Source: an uncultured Porphyromonadaceae bacterium
Lineage (GTDB): Bacteria; Bacteroidota; Bacteroidia; Bacteroidales; Muribaculaceae
Reading direction: 5' to 3'
Assembly (NCBI GenBank): GCA_946414395.1
Contig: CAMKOE010000006.1
Coordinates: forward strand, 35,555 to 99,554
Length of the DNA: 64,000 nt
Shown: piece after piece, positions 35,020 to 45,300 of the stretch
How the letters are laid out: each line of letters begins with the position of its first letter
Numbering within the stretch: position 1 is the stretch's first letter
Notes under the pieces: generated by a model
Seen by the model: only the letters and a program-made list of their open reading frames with translations
Told to the model about the DNA's origin: nothing
The model's database searches: none
Program-made: the position numbers and the translations under genes

Positions 35020-36900
35020 ATGGCGATGAAGCGTTTTTTCAATGTATATTCAAGAATCTTCTTGATTGTCGCTTGCCTCGTGGTGCCGGCCATGGGCGTT
35101 AATGCTTATACCTTTGTCCAGGATGGTATCTATTATTTCCTTGCGGGCGATATGGCGGTGGTGACCTATGGCGACGGCTACAATTCCTACCATGGTCAGG
35201 TGCACATTCCCTCCAGTGTCAACTATAACGGTAAGACCTATCCTGTCGGCGCGATTGGCAGTCATGCCTTTGAGGGATGTGATGACCTGACGTCTGTTGT
35301 GATTCCCTCGACGGTGACGACCATCGGCCGGTCGGCTTTTTACGAGTGTGGTTCAATGGCTTCCATTGCGTTGCCAAGTTCGGTTGAGCAGATAGACAGT
35401 TACGCCTTTTCTTATTGCGATGCGCTCAAGTCGTTTGATTTGGGCAGCGGACTCACTGCGCTGGGCGACTATGTGTTCATGTCATGCGTTTCGCTCACTC
35501 GCGTCGTGATTCCGCGGTCGGTGAGCATCATCGGGGCCAATCCCTTGTATCGATGCGTGTCGTTGAACACTGTTCAGGTCGAGGAGGGGAATTGGACCTA
35601 TGACTCGCGGGACAACTGCAATGCTATTATCGAGACTGCGTCGGGCACACTGATTGCGGGGTGCAAGGCCACCCGCATCCCCGAGGGGGTCAAGACCATC
35701 GGCATGGGCGCATTTAACTCTTTAACTGACCTTGTGAGCATCGGCCTCCCCAATTCTGTGAGCATGATCGAGGCCAATGCCTTCTATGGTTGTTCAGGCC
35801 TGAGCGATGTGACTTTTGGCACGGGTCTCAAGTCCATTGGCCGTACCGCCTTCTGGGGCTGCACGTCATTGAGGCAGGTGGATTTGCCAGACGGTTTGAC
35901 TGATATCGGCACGGGCGCCTTCAGCGACTGCACGTCATTGACAAGGGTCATCACAGGCGATGCTTTGACCAGCATCGGCGAGGAGGCCTTTAAGAACTGT
36001 ATCGCACTGGATAGTGTCTCCTTTGGTGCGTCCATCAAGAATATTGCCTCCTATGCCTTCTATGGTTGTTCCCGGTTGAGGAGTGCCATCCTTCCCGACG
36101 GCATCACGGGCATCGGTCATTTCGCGTTTTTCAATTGTGGCTTGCGGCAACTGTATTTGGGCAGGAATCTGTCGGCAGGGATTGGCATGAATGCGTTTTA
36201 CGCTTGCTCCCAACTGACCAGAGTCACCATTCCCGAGGGACTGACCCGTGTGAATGATAATACTTTTGGTTACTGCTACCGTTTGGCCCAGGTGGACCTC
36301 CCGGGATCATTGCGGGAGATTGGTTCATCGGCTTTTCAGCGCTGCGAGGCATTGAACGATGTCGCGCTTCCCAGGTCCTTGACAGCGATCGGGAACGGGG
36401 CGTTTGCCGATTGCAAGTCGTTGGCTGGTCTGGTCATCCCTGATGCCGTCACTCAACTGGGAAATGCGGCCTTTGCGGGTTGCGTAGGCCTCACACAGGT
36501 TACCATAGGTGCTGGAGTGGCAATGATCCCCGAAGGGTTGTTCAAGACCTGTACTGCGCTCCACACCGTTTATTGCAAGGCACCGACGCCGCCATTCATG
36601 ATGGATGAAAACGCGTTTGCCACCTATGGCGACGCAGTGCTCTATGTGCCCATCCAGTCGGTGGGCGCCTATGAGGAAGCCGCCTATTGGTACAAATTCG
36701 GCTTGATTCTGGGAAAGGACTTCAGGAATCCCCTTGATGTGAATGGGGACGGTGAGGTGAACATTACCGATATCAACGCCATAATAGATATGATATTGTC
36801 GGGTGGTACTAGCGCCTCGGGCGACACCAATGGCGACCTGGAAGTCAATATCACCGACCTCAACGCCGTGATGGACGCTATCCTCTCGGGTATCTATTAA
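35020..36900 (+). CDS. BspA-like leucine-rich repeat surface protein with C-terminal dockerin-like repeats
   Basis: Repeated SYAFYGCSRLRSAILPDGITGIG-type LRR_5 units; C-terminal DVNGDGEVNITDINAIIDMIL...GDTNGDLEVNITDLNAVMDAIL. Confidence 0.88.
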   Translation: MAMKRFFNVYSRIFLIVACLVVPAMGVNAYTFVQDGIYYFLAGDMAVVTYGDGYNSYHGQVHIPSSVNYNGKTYPVGAIGSHAFEGCDDLTSVVIPSTVTTIGRSAFYECGSMASIALPSSVEQIDSYAFSYCDALKSFDLGSGLTALGDYVFMSCVSLTRVVIPRSVSIIGANPLYRCVSLNTVQVEEGNWTYDSRDNCNAIIETASGTLIAGCKATRIPEGVKTIGMGAFNSLTDLVSIGLPNSVSMIEANAFYGCSGLSDVTFGTGLKSIGRTAFWGCTSLRQVDLPDGLTDIGTGAFSDCTSLTRVITGDALTSIGEEAFKNCIALDSVSFGASIKNIASYAFYGCSRLRSAILPDGITGIGHFAFFNCGLRQLYLGRNLSAGIGMNAFYACSQLTRVTIPEGLTRVNDNTFGYCYRLAQVDLPGSLREIGSSAFQRCEALNDVALPRSLTAIGNGAFADCKSLAGLVIPDAVTQLGNAAFAGCVGLTQVTIGAGVAMIPEGLFKTCTALHTVYCKAPTPPFMMDENAFATYGDAVLYVPIQSVGAYEEAAYWYKFGLILGKDFRNPLDVNGDGEVNITDINAIIDMILSGGTSASGDTNGDLEVNITDLNAVMDAILSGIY

Positions 36901-38274
36901 TCACTTCTTGTTGTTCTTGATGCCGCCGTCGGTGTTGAAGTGGTGGTGGTTGGTGTTAATTCCCCATTGGGAGTTGAGCCAGGCTACCTTCTTGTCGAAG
37001 CAGGGCTTCTCAAACGCGCGCATGCGTGCCGGGATGTTGTCGCTGCTGTATTGAGGCCAACGCTCGTGGTCACAGTTGCCTGCAGCCTCGATTCTTGCCG
37101 CGAACTCCTCCATGAAGGCTTCCATCGTGGGGTACACATTGTGGTAGAAGCGTTGCCAGTGATACCTCACACGCTCCTGGAAACGTGGAAACTTGGCAAT
37201 CTCGCTGATCCATCGTGAACGGCAATAACTGGGCAGGTTCTCATAGATGTACTGGTCAAACTGGTAGGTTGAACCGTAGCGCTGGAATGAACTGCCGCAG
37301 TCCCACAGCGGGCCGAAGATCAGTTTCGTGTCCTCGCCCTGCTGCTTGTACATGTAGCAACTGCCCGAGAAGGCCTCGGGGTTATCGACCGTTTCCTGGA
37401 CGATATAGAAAACCGCCAGCGAGTCGATGTCAATGTATTTCTCCCACTCGGTACTGTTCTTGTCGCTGCAATAGATGGCCCTGTCGGCCTCTTTCAGGAA
37501 GGTCGTGATGTACTCGCGCTGCTCGGGGCTCAAGTACTCGGGCGTGTGGGGTGTGACCCAGAAGGGCATGCCATTGCCCTCGACAAACGAGATATTGCCT
37601 GGCTCGATGTAGTTGTCTATCTCAAGCAGCCAGCCACCCGTGATGCGCTCGGGATCGGTCTCATAGTCGTTTTGTTCCGTGATGTTGACGCGGTTCTTGG
37701 CCACGCGTATTTTCTCGGTCAGGAAGTAGAGGCCGATGTAATCCCCGTTAAGGACCACTTCGACAGGCTGCATGCGCGGATTCCAGGCCATGCCCATGCG
37801 GTTCCCGATTTCGAATGGCAGGGCATCATTCAGTTGGCCCATCCAGTACTCGGCATTGGCCAGCAGCACCCAGTGACGGCTCGATGGCATTCCCAGCACC
37901 TTGTGCTTCTCTCCAAACTTGAGTCGGTAGGGTTTCTTCTCCAGATTGGTCCATGTGGCGTTGCCTCGTCCCTTGATTTCGGTCTTGAGCGGATTCTTCC
38001 TGGAACCGATGGACTCAAAGCGCTGGTCGCCCTGGTTGTCAAGCCACCACTCGGCATTGACATATTCGTCCTTGCTGTCAATCTCGCGGCCACCCTCGGT
38101 GTTGATAAACAGCACGGGCAGGGTGCCCGAGAAATCGCCCGTCTCGATTGCCACGGTATCCGTGTCCACGGGCACTGGCGGCTCTGGCTCCGGCAGGATG
38201 GACTCGGGGTGGACACAGGAGCCTAGCGCCATCATGGCCATCAACAATATGGGTAATAGTTTAGACTGTCTCAT
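36901..38274 (-). CDS. CotH kinase-like lipoprotein
   Basis: Lipobox LGSCVHP; KGRGNATWTNLEKKPYRLKF, YIGLYFLTEKIRV, FGPLWDCGSSFQRYG. Confidence 0.82.
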   Translation of the reverse strand: MRQSKLLPILLMAMMALGSCVHPESILPEPEPPVPVDTDTVAIETGDFSGTLPVLFINTEGGREIDSKDEYVNAEWWLDNQGDQRFESIGSRKNPLKTEIKGRGNATWTNLEKKPYRLKFGEKHKVLGMPSSRHWVLLANAEYWMGQLNDALPFEIGNRMGMAWNPRMQPVEVVLNGDYIGLYFLTEKIRVAKNRVNITEQNDYETDPERITGGWLLEIDNYIEPGNISFVEGNGMPFWVTPHTPEYLSPEQREYITTFLKEADRAIYCSDKNSTEWEKYIDIDSLAVFYIVQETVDNPEAFSGSCYMYKQQGEDTKLIFGPLWDCGSSFQRYGSTYQFDQYIYENLPSYCRSRWISEIAKFPRFQERVRYHWQRFYHNVYPTMEAFMEEFAARIEAAGNCDHERWPQYSSDNIPARMRAFEKPCFDKKVAWLNSQWGINTNHHHFNTDGGIKNNKK

Positions 38275-38304
38275 TGTTTAAGGTGATCTGTAGAGGTTGT
38301 TGGT

Positions 38305-39783
38305 TTATGGCTCATCTGTGCCCCATTGGGACTCTAGCCAGTTGATCTTGCGGTGGATGAAGGTTTTGAAAAACTCCTTTTCGATATCAATGCCCGGGTG
38401 TCCCCACAGCACTTGATTGGCCTCGTAGGCCGCCCTGATAGATTCCACATGATCATCGATGAACTGGCTGATGTTGAGCCCGTTGAAGCCGCTATCATGG
38501 AACTCCTGCCAGTGCCGCCTAACGACTTGCTGGAAATGGGGATACTTGGCCACCTCGGTAATCCAGTGGGAGGTGAAGACCGTGGGCTGCTCATACAGGA
38601 AATACTGGAAAGTCGTGTCATGGAAGATGGCCCAGCGCTGGAACGAGTTGCCAAAGTCCCACACGGGACCAAACACCAGGCGCGTGGTGTCGCCGGCATG
38701 CTTGTACATGTAGGCACTCCCGGCAAAGTGTTCCAGGTCGTCCATGATCTCGCCGATGATGTAGAACATGGCCATCGTGTCGATGTCGATATACTTTTCC
38801 CACTCGGTGCTCGTCTTGTCGGCACTGTAGATGGCCTGGGTCGCGTTGTTGAGATAGTTCCAGATGTAATCGTATTGACGCCTGGAGAGTTCCTCGGGAG
38901 AGTGGGGGGTGATGCCTACCCAGCCGTCCCCCTCGCCCTCATGAAAATACATGGTGGTACCCTCATGAGTATTGGCCATTTCAAGTAGCCAGCCGCCGGT
39001 AACCTTGGCGGGGTCGGTTTCGAGGTCATTCTGCTCCTCGATGTTGACGCGATGCTTTCCCACGCGAATCTTTTCGGTCAGGAAGTAGAGCCCGATGTAA
39101 CGGCCGTTGAGCACAACCTCGACAGGTGCCTGGGCGGGAGTGTAGGCCATGCCGATGCGTCGGCTCAACTCCAGGCCCATCGTGTTCTTGAGCATGGCCA
39201 GGTAGTCGTCGGCATGAGCCAGCAGGCAGAAGTGACGGTTGCTGTCCATCCCCATGAGGGGCTGCTTCTCGTCAAGTTTAATGCGGAAGGATTTCTTGTC
39301 ATAATGGTTCCAAGTGTAATTGCCGCGCCCCTTGATGAGCATGCCCAGAGGAGCGTCGGCCGACCCGATGGACTCCTGCCCTTCCAGACCCATGGCATCG
39401 AGCCACCAGTCGGCATGCAGGTAGTCTTCCTTCTCCTTGCTCACGATGTCGCGGTGACCCTCGGTGTTGATATAGAGTACCGGCAGCGTGCCCGAGAATG
39501 AGGGCATGGGCGGCAGTTGTGCGCCCATGATGGCGTCAAGGACCATGTTGATGTCGGCGATGGTATATTCACGGTCGTCGTTGACATCGGCCGCATAACC
39601 GTAGAAATGGTGGTACTTGGCTCCCTTGAAGATGGAATCGGTGAGGGCATTGATGTCGCCAATGTTGACATCCCAGTCGCAGTTCACGTCACCGCGGGGA
39701 CGCAAGCCTTGTTGCGCGTTCATGAGCAGTGCGCTTGCCATGGCGACGATAAAGGTGAGAATATGGGATACTTGTTTAGTCAT
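38305..39783 (-). CDS. CotH kinase-like secreted protein with N-terminal dockerin-like repeats
   Basis: KGRGNYTWNHYDKKSFRIKL, YIGLYFLTEKIRVGKHRVNI, FGPVWDFGNSFQRW; N-terminal GDVNCDWDVNIGDINALTDSIF...ADVNDDREYTIADINMVLDAI. Confidence 0.82.
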   Translation of the reverse strand: MTKQVSHILTFIVAMASALLMNAQQGLRPRGDVNCDWDVNIGDINALTDSIFKGAKYHHFYGYAADVNDDREYTIADINMVLDAIMGAQLPPMPSFSGTLPVLYINTEGHRDIVSKEKEDYLHADWWLDAMGLEGQESIGSADAPLGMLIKGRGNYTWNHYDKKSFRIKLDEKQPLMGMDSNRHFCLLAHADDYLAMLKNTMGLELSRRIGMAYTPAQAPVEVVLNGRYIGLYFLTEKIRVGKHRVNIEEQNDLETDPAKVTGGWLLEMANTHEGTTMYFHEGEGDGWVGITPHSPEELSRRQYDYIWNYLNNATQAIYSADKTSTEWEKYIDIDTMAMFYIIGEIMDDLEHFAGSAYMYKHAGDTTRLVFGPVWDFGNSFQRWAIFHDTTFQYFLYEQPTVFTSHWITEVAKYPHFQQVVRRHWQEFHDSGFNGLNISQFIDDHVESIRAAYEANQVLWGHPGIDIEKEFFKTFIHRKINWLESQWGTDEP

Positions 39784-40003
39784 TTGGAACCGTTAAATTG
39801 GAGGAGAAGTTTTCTTATTATAGAAACGAGACAGATGGTTAAATATTGCAGCATGACCTGTAGTGTTAAACAAAAATTAAAACACGGGTGGTGACATGTA
39901 TCTCTTCGGTCAAAACGCGTCATCACCTGACTATGTCGTCAAGCGAGGCCTGCCTCCTGGCGTGAGTTGAAGTCGCTGAATAGATTTGGCGCGTTATCTG
40001 ACG

Positions 40004-41707
40004 TTACTTGATTTTGTTGCCCTTGACGGTGCGCTTCTTGACGTTGGTGACGTTCTGGAGCATTTCCCTCTCGCTGTTAACGCCCTTGAAGACGTTGTTC
40101 CTGACCTCCAGACGGTCGAACCGCATCGAACGGGCCGATGTCTTGCTGCTGTGGGTCATGAACTGGCCTCCACCGCCGTTGATGGTGACGTCGTTGTTAG
40201 TGAACACGACGCTGCCCTGGGGCGGGAATTCCTGCAGGAAGAAGGTCTTGTTGCTGCTCTTGAAGGTGTTGCCCGTGAAGTTCAGGTTCATTTTTTTGAT
40301 CTTGTGGCTGTAGATGCGGGTATCGCCCTGGAACTGGTTGTTGCGGGCATTCAGGGTGAACAGCGGGGTGCCGTCGCCACCGCCGACATAGGCGATGTGG
40401 CTCAGTCCCTTGCACACGTTGCCGGTCAACGTCACGTCGCCGCCCTCGACCTGGCACCAGATGAGTTGCATGCCATAGGGCTTGCCCGTGCGCTTGATGG
40501 TAGTCACCTCGTTGACAATCCTGTTGTTGCTCACGCTGGCAATGCCTCCTCGCATCTGCAGGAACATGTAGCCCGTGGTGCCGCTGCTGTTGAGCACCTC
40601 GGCCTTGTTCCTGACGCTGTTGCCGTTGATGTGGATGGTGTCGCCGCAGGAACTCAGGTCGTGCAACTCGATGTCCTTGTGATAGAAGGCGTAGTCGCGG
40701 CCGATGTCGTTGTTGACGATCTCGTTGTTCTCGATGTAGATGTCGCGGTGGGCGTCGGCAGGATCAAAGCCGATGTAGATGCAGCGCGTGCTCACATCGC
40801 TGATGTGGAACTTGTTGCCGCGCAGGTGGAAATTGCGGGTCTCACACTTGTCGGCACTCTGGCGGTGGTCGGTAAATAGAGAGAACACCATGCCGCAGTT
40901 GGACTCGGGATCCTTGGCCGCGCCCTTGCCCTTGTAGTCGCCATAGTAGAACTCATTGTTCTCAATGAAGATGTTGGTGCGGCTGGCCTTGCCACGGATG
41001 TAATTGCTGGTGTTGTCAACTACCCTGTCAAACACGGCCAGCGTCTCGTCCTTGCCATACTTGTAGAACTTGTTGCCCTTGACCGTGACGTTGTGCATCT
41101 CGCCCCTGATCCACAGGCAACCGCCAGTCTCGCTGTTGTTGTAGTTGGTGATGTTGCAGCCGGTGATGCTGACGTTGGAGCACACGTGTAGATTAAAGTT
41201 GGTGATGTTGGCATTCTCCATGTAACTGTCCACATCATGGATATCTACCCGCGAGCCATGGTAAATCTTGACGGCGTAGCGCTCCACACCTTTCTCGTTC
41301 CACCAGATGCCCTTGTGCTCCTTAATGCGGAAACTCACGTCGCTGATCGACGCGGTGATCGAGTTCTTGAGTATGCCGGTGATGCGGAAGTAGGTGTCGT
41401 CGGTAAACGCCTTGAAACCATTCCTGTCGGTGCCGTTGTCGAGCACAATCGTCGTCTTGTCGCGACCGGCGCCCCTGATGACGGCACTACACTGCATGCG
41501 GATGGTGCCATAGATGGTGTAGGTGCCCTCGCCAAAGTTGAGCACCACCACGTCGTCATAGGTAGCCTTACCGCACATTTCGCGCAACTGTTGCGTCAGG
41601 TCGCCCTTGATGGCGCTGACGTCGATGTTGATGGTCCTGGCCTGAGCCATGAGGGCGGCCATGCAGGCGATCAGGGCGAGGCAGGTGTATTTCAATGACT
41701 GTTTCAT
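40004..41707 (-). CDS. Secreted right-handed parallel beta-helix protein
   Basis: Signal peptide and Asn-rich coils (NVSITGCNITNYNNSETGGCLWIRGEMHNVTVKGNKFYKYG). Confidence 0.75.
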   Translation of the reverse strand: MKQSLKYTCLALIACMAALMAQARTINIDVSAIKGDLTQQLREMCGKATYDDVVVLNFGEGTYTIYGTIRMQCSAVIRGAGRDKTTIVLDNGTDRNGFKAFTDDTYFRITGILKNSITASISDVSFRIKEHKGIWWNEKGVERYAVKIYHGSRVDIHDVDSYMENANITNFNLHVCSNVSITGCNITNYNNSETGGCLWIRGEMHNVTVKGNKFYKYGKDETLAVFDRVVDNTSNYIRGKASRTNIFIENNEFYYGDYKGKGAAKDPESNCGMVFSLFTDHRQSADKCETRNFHLRGNKFHISDVSTRCIYIGFDPADAHRDIYIENNEIVNNDIGRDYAFYHKDIELHDLSSCGDTIHINGNSVRNKAEVLNSSGTTGYMFLQMRGGIASVSNNRIVNEVTTIKRTGKPYGMQLIWCQVEGGDVTLTGNVCKGLSHIAYVGGGDGTPLFTLNARNNQFQGDTRIYSHKIKKMNLNFTGNTFKSSNKTFFLQEFPPQGSVVFTNNDVTINGGGGQFMTHSSKTSARSMRFDRLEVRNNVFKGVNSEREMLQNVTNVKKRTVKGNKIK

Positions 41708-41849
41708 CGTTTTTTCTGCTTTTTAACGGTTAGACTGAATCGCAAAGATAACGTTTATTTTGCGATTTGGCAAGATTACCATGTATATATCTGCCAATCA
41801 AGCCATGATATTGAAAACAAATCCGTACCTTTGCAATGAGAATAGAAAA

Positions 41850-43280
41850 ATGACCTTCACGCCGATGATATTCAATTCATTGAGTTTCATAGTGCTGTTC
41901 CCGTGCATTTTCTTGCTGTACTATGCCATTCCGGCCCGTTACGGCAAGGGGCGCAACGTGTTCCTGCTGCTGGTGAGTTACCTGCTGTACATGCAGTGGA
42001 AGCCGGTCTATGCGCTGATCTTGCTCGGGGTGACAGCGGTGACGTTTGCCACGGCTCTTGCCCTGAAGAAGGCTCGCCGCCCGAAGGCCCTGTTGACCGC
42101 TGGCGTGCTCTTGTCGCTGCTGCCGCTGGCGTTTTTCAAGTACTTTAACTTTTTCAACGACAGTGTGACCCAGGCCCTCTCGACTGTGGGGCTTCACTTT
42201 CAATTGCCGGGATTGAACTGGGCCATTCCTCTCGGCATCTCGTTTTTCACCTTCCAGGCATTGGGCTACCTGTGGGACGTGTATTACAAGCGCCAGCCCG
42301 CTGAGCGCGATTTCCTCACCTACGCACTCTTTATCTCCTTCTTTCCCAGCATCCTCTCTGGACCCATCAACAAGGCCTCTCTCGTGATACCGCAACTCAA
42401 GGCGCCACGCCCGCAATATGACCGCGCACGGGTCACCCAGGGGCTGCGCATGGTGTTGTGGGGCATGTTTATGAAGGTAGTCGTGGCCGACCGCGTGGCC
42501 CTCTACGTCGATACCGTCATGCCCAATTACATGAACTATACCGGCCTGTCGTGCCTGGTGGCCAGCCTGCTCTACACGATACAGATTTATGCCGACTTCG
42601 GCGGCTATTCGTTAATGGCCATCGGCGTGGGCAAGACACTCGGCTTTGAATTGACGCCCAACTTCAACCGTCCCTATTTTGCCGTGAGCGTGACCGACTT
42701 CTGGCACCGGTGGCACATTTCCCTGTCCACCTGGCTCAAGGACTATGTCTATATCCCCCTGGGCGGAAGCCGCTGCTCTCGAGCGCGCAACTACTGGAAC
42801 ATCTTTGTCACCTTCCTGGTGAGTGGCGTGTGGCACGGGGCCAACTGGACGTTTATCGCATGGGGATGCATGCATGGCGTCTGCCAGATTGTGGAGAAGA
42901 TGCTGGGGCAGCAGGGGTGCCGCTATCGAGCCATGGGCAAGGCCGTCAAGATAATCATTACCTTCCTGCTGGTGAATTTTGCCTGGATTTTCTTCAGGAT
43001 GCCCACGCTGGGCGACGCCTGCCGCGTCATCGGACGCATCTTTGACCCGTCGCTGCCGCTGTCAATCTTCCTGCCCACCAGCACCGACCTGCTGCTCATC
43101 GTCACAGGCGTGGCCATGCTGCTGGGCAAGGACCTGCTGGACGAGTTCCTGCCGGGCCGTTGCCGCCTGCTGGACAACAGGCGTGTTGTGGTGCGCTGGG
43201 CGGCCAGCGTGCTGCTCATGGTCATGATCCTGATGACAGGCGTGTTTGGCGCCGACCAGTTTATCTATGCTAACTTTTGA
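41850..43280 (+). CDS. MBOAT-family O-acyltransferase (AlgI-like)
   Basis: NRPYFAVSVTDFWHRWHISLSTWLKDYVYIPLGGSR...FLVSGVWHGANWTFIAWG; ATG at 41850. Confidence 0.95.
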   Translation: MTFTPMIFNSLSFIVLFPCIFLLYYAIPARYGKGRNVFLLLVSYLLYMQWKPVYALILLGVTAVTFATALALKKARRPKALLTAGVLLSLLPLAFFKYFNFFNDSVTQALSTVGLHFQLPGLNWAIPLGISFFTFQALGYLWDVYYKRQPAERDFLTYALFISFFPSILSGPINKASLVIPQLKAPRPQYDRARVTQGLRMVLWGMFMKVVVADRVALYVDTVMPNYMNYTGLSCLVASLLYTIQIYADFGGYSLMAIGVGKTLGFELTPNFNRPYFAVSVTDFWHRWHISLSTWLKDYVYIPLGGSRCSRARNYWNIFVTFLVSGVWHGANWTFIAWGCMHGVCQIVEKMLGQQGCRYRAMGKAVKIIITFLLVNFAWIFFRMPTLGDACRVIGRIFDPSLPLSIFLPTSTDLLLIVTGVAMLLGKDLLDEFLPGRCRLLDNRRVVVRWAASVLLMVMILMTGVFGADQFIYANF

Positions 43281-43283
43281 CCC

Positions 43284-44177
43284 ATGATGAAGAAGCATCT
43301 GATAAAAATATTGCTGTTCCTGCTCATTATCGTTGCGATTGATGTGCTGACTGGCCTTGTGTGCTCACGGCTGACTGCCATGGCGCGTGGCGGCGACACG
43401 GCGCGCAACGAGTACATCTGCAACGGCACGAGCGAGGATATCCTGGTGATGGGTTCCTCACGCGCCATTCATCATTATAACCCCGCCGTGATTGATACTG
43501 TGACGGGCATGAGTTGTTACAACTGCGGCCAGGACGGCAACGGCGTCATCTTGAACTATGGCCGCCTGCACATGATCCTGCAGCGATACCGTCCCCGAGT
43601 GATCATCTATGACGTGATGCCCGAGTATGACCTGCTGGCAGGCGATGACAACCGCAAGTACCTGGGCTGGTTGCGGCCATACTATGACCGTGACGGCATT
43701 GCGGCGGTATTTGCGGCGGTTGACCCGATGGAGAAGTATAAAATGGTGAGCCGGATGTATCGTTACAATTCCCGCTTTGTGCAACTGCTGTCGGACTGCG
43801 TCCACCCGATGGAGAGCGACGGCCAGAACGGCTTCCGCCCGCTGGACGAGGAAATGGACACCATGCGCGTGGGTGAGCAGCCAGGTGCCGGCGATGCCGC
43901 ATTTGACCCGGTTAAGTTGTCATTCATGAACAAACTCCTTGACGAGGCTCGAGGCATCAGGGTCGTGATGGTGGTGTCGCCATGCTGGAACGGGATGGAC
44001 ACGACGGTGCTCACTCCCGTGCGAGAGATGTGCCGTGAACGCGAAATACCCTTCCTGGATTTCTCCAATGACCCGAAGTACCTGCACAATAACGCTTACT
44101 TTGCCGACGGGGCTCACCTGAACGCCCGCGGTGCCATGGAATTTAGCCGTGACGTGGCATCGCGCCTCAAGCGTTAA
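43284..44177 (+). CDS. SGNH-like protein, probable partner of the MBOAT acyltransferase
   Basis: N-terminal membrane anchor; ILVMGSSRAIHHYNP and C-terminal DGAHLNARGAMEFS; 3 nt downstream of MBOAT gene. Confidence 0.7.
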   Translation: MMKKHLIKILLFLLIIVAIDVLTGLVCSRLTAMARGGDTARNEYICNGTSEDILVMGSSRAIHHYNPAVIDTVTGMSCYNCGQDGNGVILNYGRLHMILQRYRPRVIIYDVMPEYDLLAGDDNRKYLGWLRPYYDRDGIAAVFAAVDPMEKYKMVSRMYRYNSRFVQLLSDCVHPMESDGQNGFRPLDEEMDTMRVGEQPGAGDAAFDPVKLSFMNKLLDEARGIRVVMVVSPCWNGMDTTVLTPVREMCREREIPFLDFSNDPKYLHNNAYFADGAHLNARGAMEFSRDVASRLKR

Positions 44178-45300
44178 GCGCTTGATTGATAATGGCGTTG
44201 AGGACCGAGTTGAGTGCCTGGGGGGTGAAAATGCTGTCGTAGATGGGGCGTGAAGAGCAGGGATTGCTCAACGAGCGCTGGATGGCTGTGGCGAGCGCGT
44301 CACTATCGCCAGGAGCGAAGAATTCAATGCCCGGGAAACCTTCACAAGTGCCCTTAAAGAAAGGAATGTCGCTCAGTACCATGGGTTTGCCGAAGTAACT
44401 GGCTATCGAGGTCACCCCACTCTGGGTCGCCGAGGTGTAGGGATACACGACGACTGACGCTCGGCCGAAGAGGTCCCGCAACTCCGAGTCATCGATGTAG
44501 CGGTTGATGAAGGTGACGTTGTTCCCGTCATCGGGACGACGGTTGAAGTAGATGTTCTGTGAACCCGCAATGACAAGGTGGCGCGACTGGAGTTCAGCAT
44601 GTGAAAAATAGGTGTCATAGAGCAGGTGTACACCCTTGTAGAGGTGCAGAGTGCCGAAAAACAGAATGTAGCCGTCTTCCACGTCCCGCAATTCCCCTAC
44701 TGGCTTGCCGCCACGCTCGATGGCCTCGCCCACGAGGGAGGGGAAGGGCGCATAGTGCACCTTGTGGTCCTTGTAACGCTGGCTGACGAGGTCTTGCTGC
44801 TCGCGGCTGTTGGTCACCTGCAGCACAGTCCGCTCGAGCATCAGGCGCTGGGGACGTGCCAGAATGATGCGGTTCTTGAGCCAGCGTACTGGGTCGGCCG
44901 CCTTGTAGGCATGGAATGTGGCGTCATGGACCGTGTAGAGCACAGGTATGCGGCGCTGCAGGGTGCGTATCGTGTCGGCCAGGATGAGTTCCTCGGTGAG
45001 GGAATAGATGAGTGTGATGTCATGCCCGTCAATCAAGTCGTGGATGGCTTGCAGCACGCGGGTGGGGTGAAAACGGAAAATGGCCTTCTCCAGCACTGCC
45101 GTCGGGTATCCAATCCAGGTGATAGCCCCCTCTGGTACGGACGGGAAAGCGCCGCCGTCGGCAGCATCCCGCGAGACGATGAGCACATGGTCGCCTGGCT
45201 GCCACAGGGCATTGATGATGTTGCGGGCATAAGGCCTCATGCCGGGGGCGTCATACTCGGTGGCAAGGAACAATATGTGCTGTGAGGGGGCTCTCATCAT
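44167..45300 (-). CDS. Glycosyltransferase
   Basis: GYILFFGTLHLYKGVHLLYDTYF; SVVVYPYTSATQSGVTSIASYFGKPMVLSDI. Confidence 0.82.
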   Translation of the reverse strand: MMRAPSQHILFLATEYDAPGMRPYARNIINALWQPGDHVLIVSRDAADGGAFPSVPEGAITWIGYPTAVLEKAIFRFHPTRVLQAIHDLIDGHDITLIYSLTEELILADTIRTLQRRIPVLYTVHDATFHAYKAADPVRWLKNRIILARPQRLMLERTVLQVTNSREQQDLVSQRYKDHKVHYAPFPSLVGEAIERGGKPVGELRDVEDGYILFFGTLHLYKGVHLLYDTYFSHAELQSRHLVIAGSQNIYFNRRPDDGNNVTFINRYIDDSELRDLFGRASVVVYPYTSATQSGVTSIASYFGKPMVLSDIPFFKGTCEGFPGIEFFAPGDSDALATAIQRSLSNPCSSRPIYDSIFTPQALNSVLNAIINQALNA

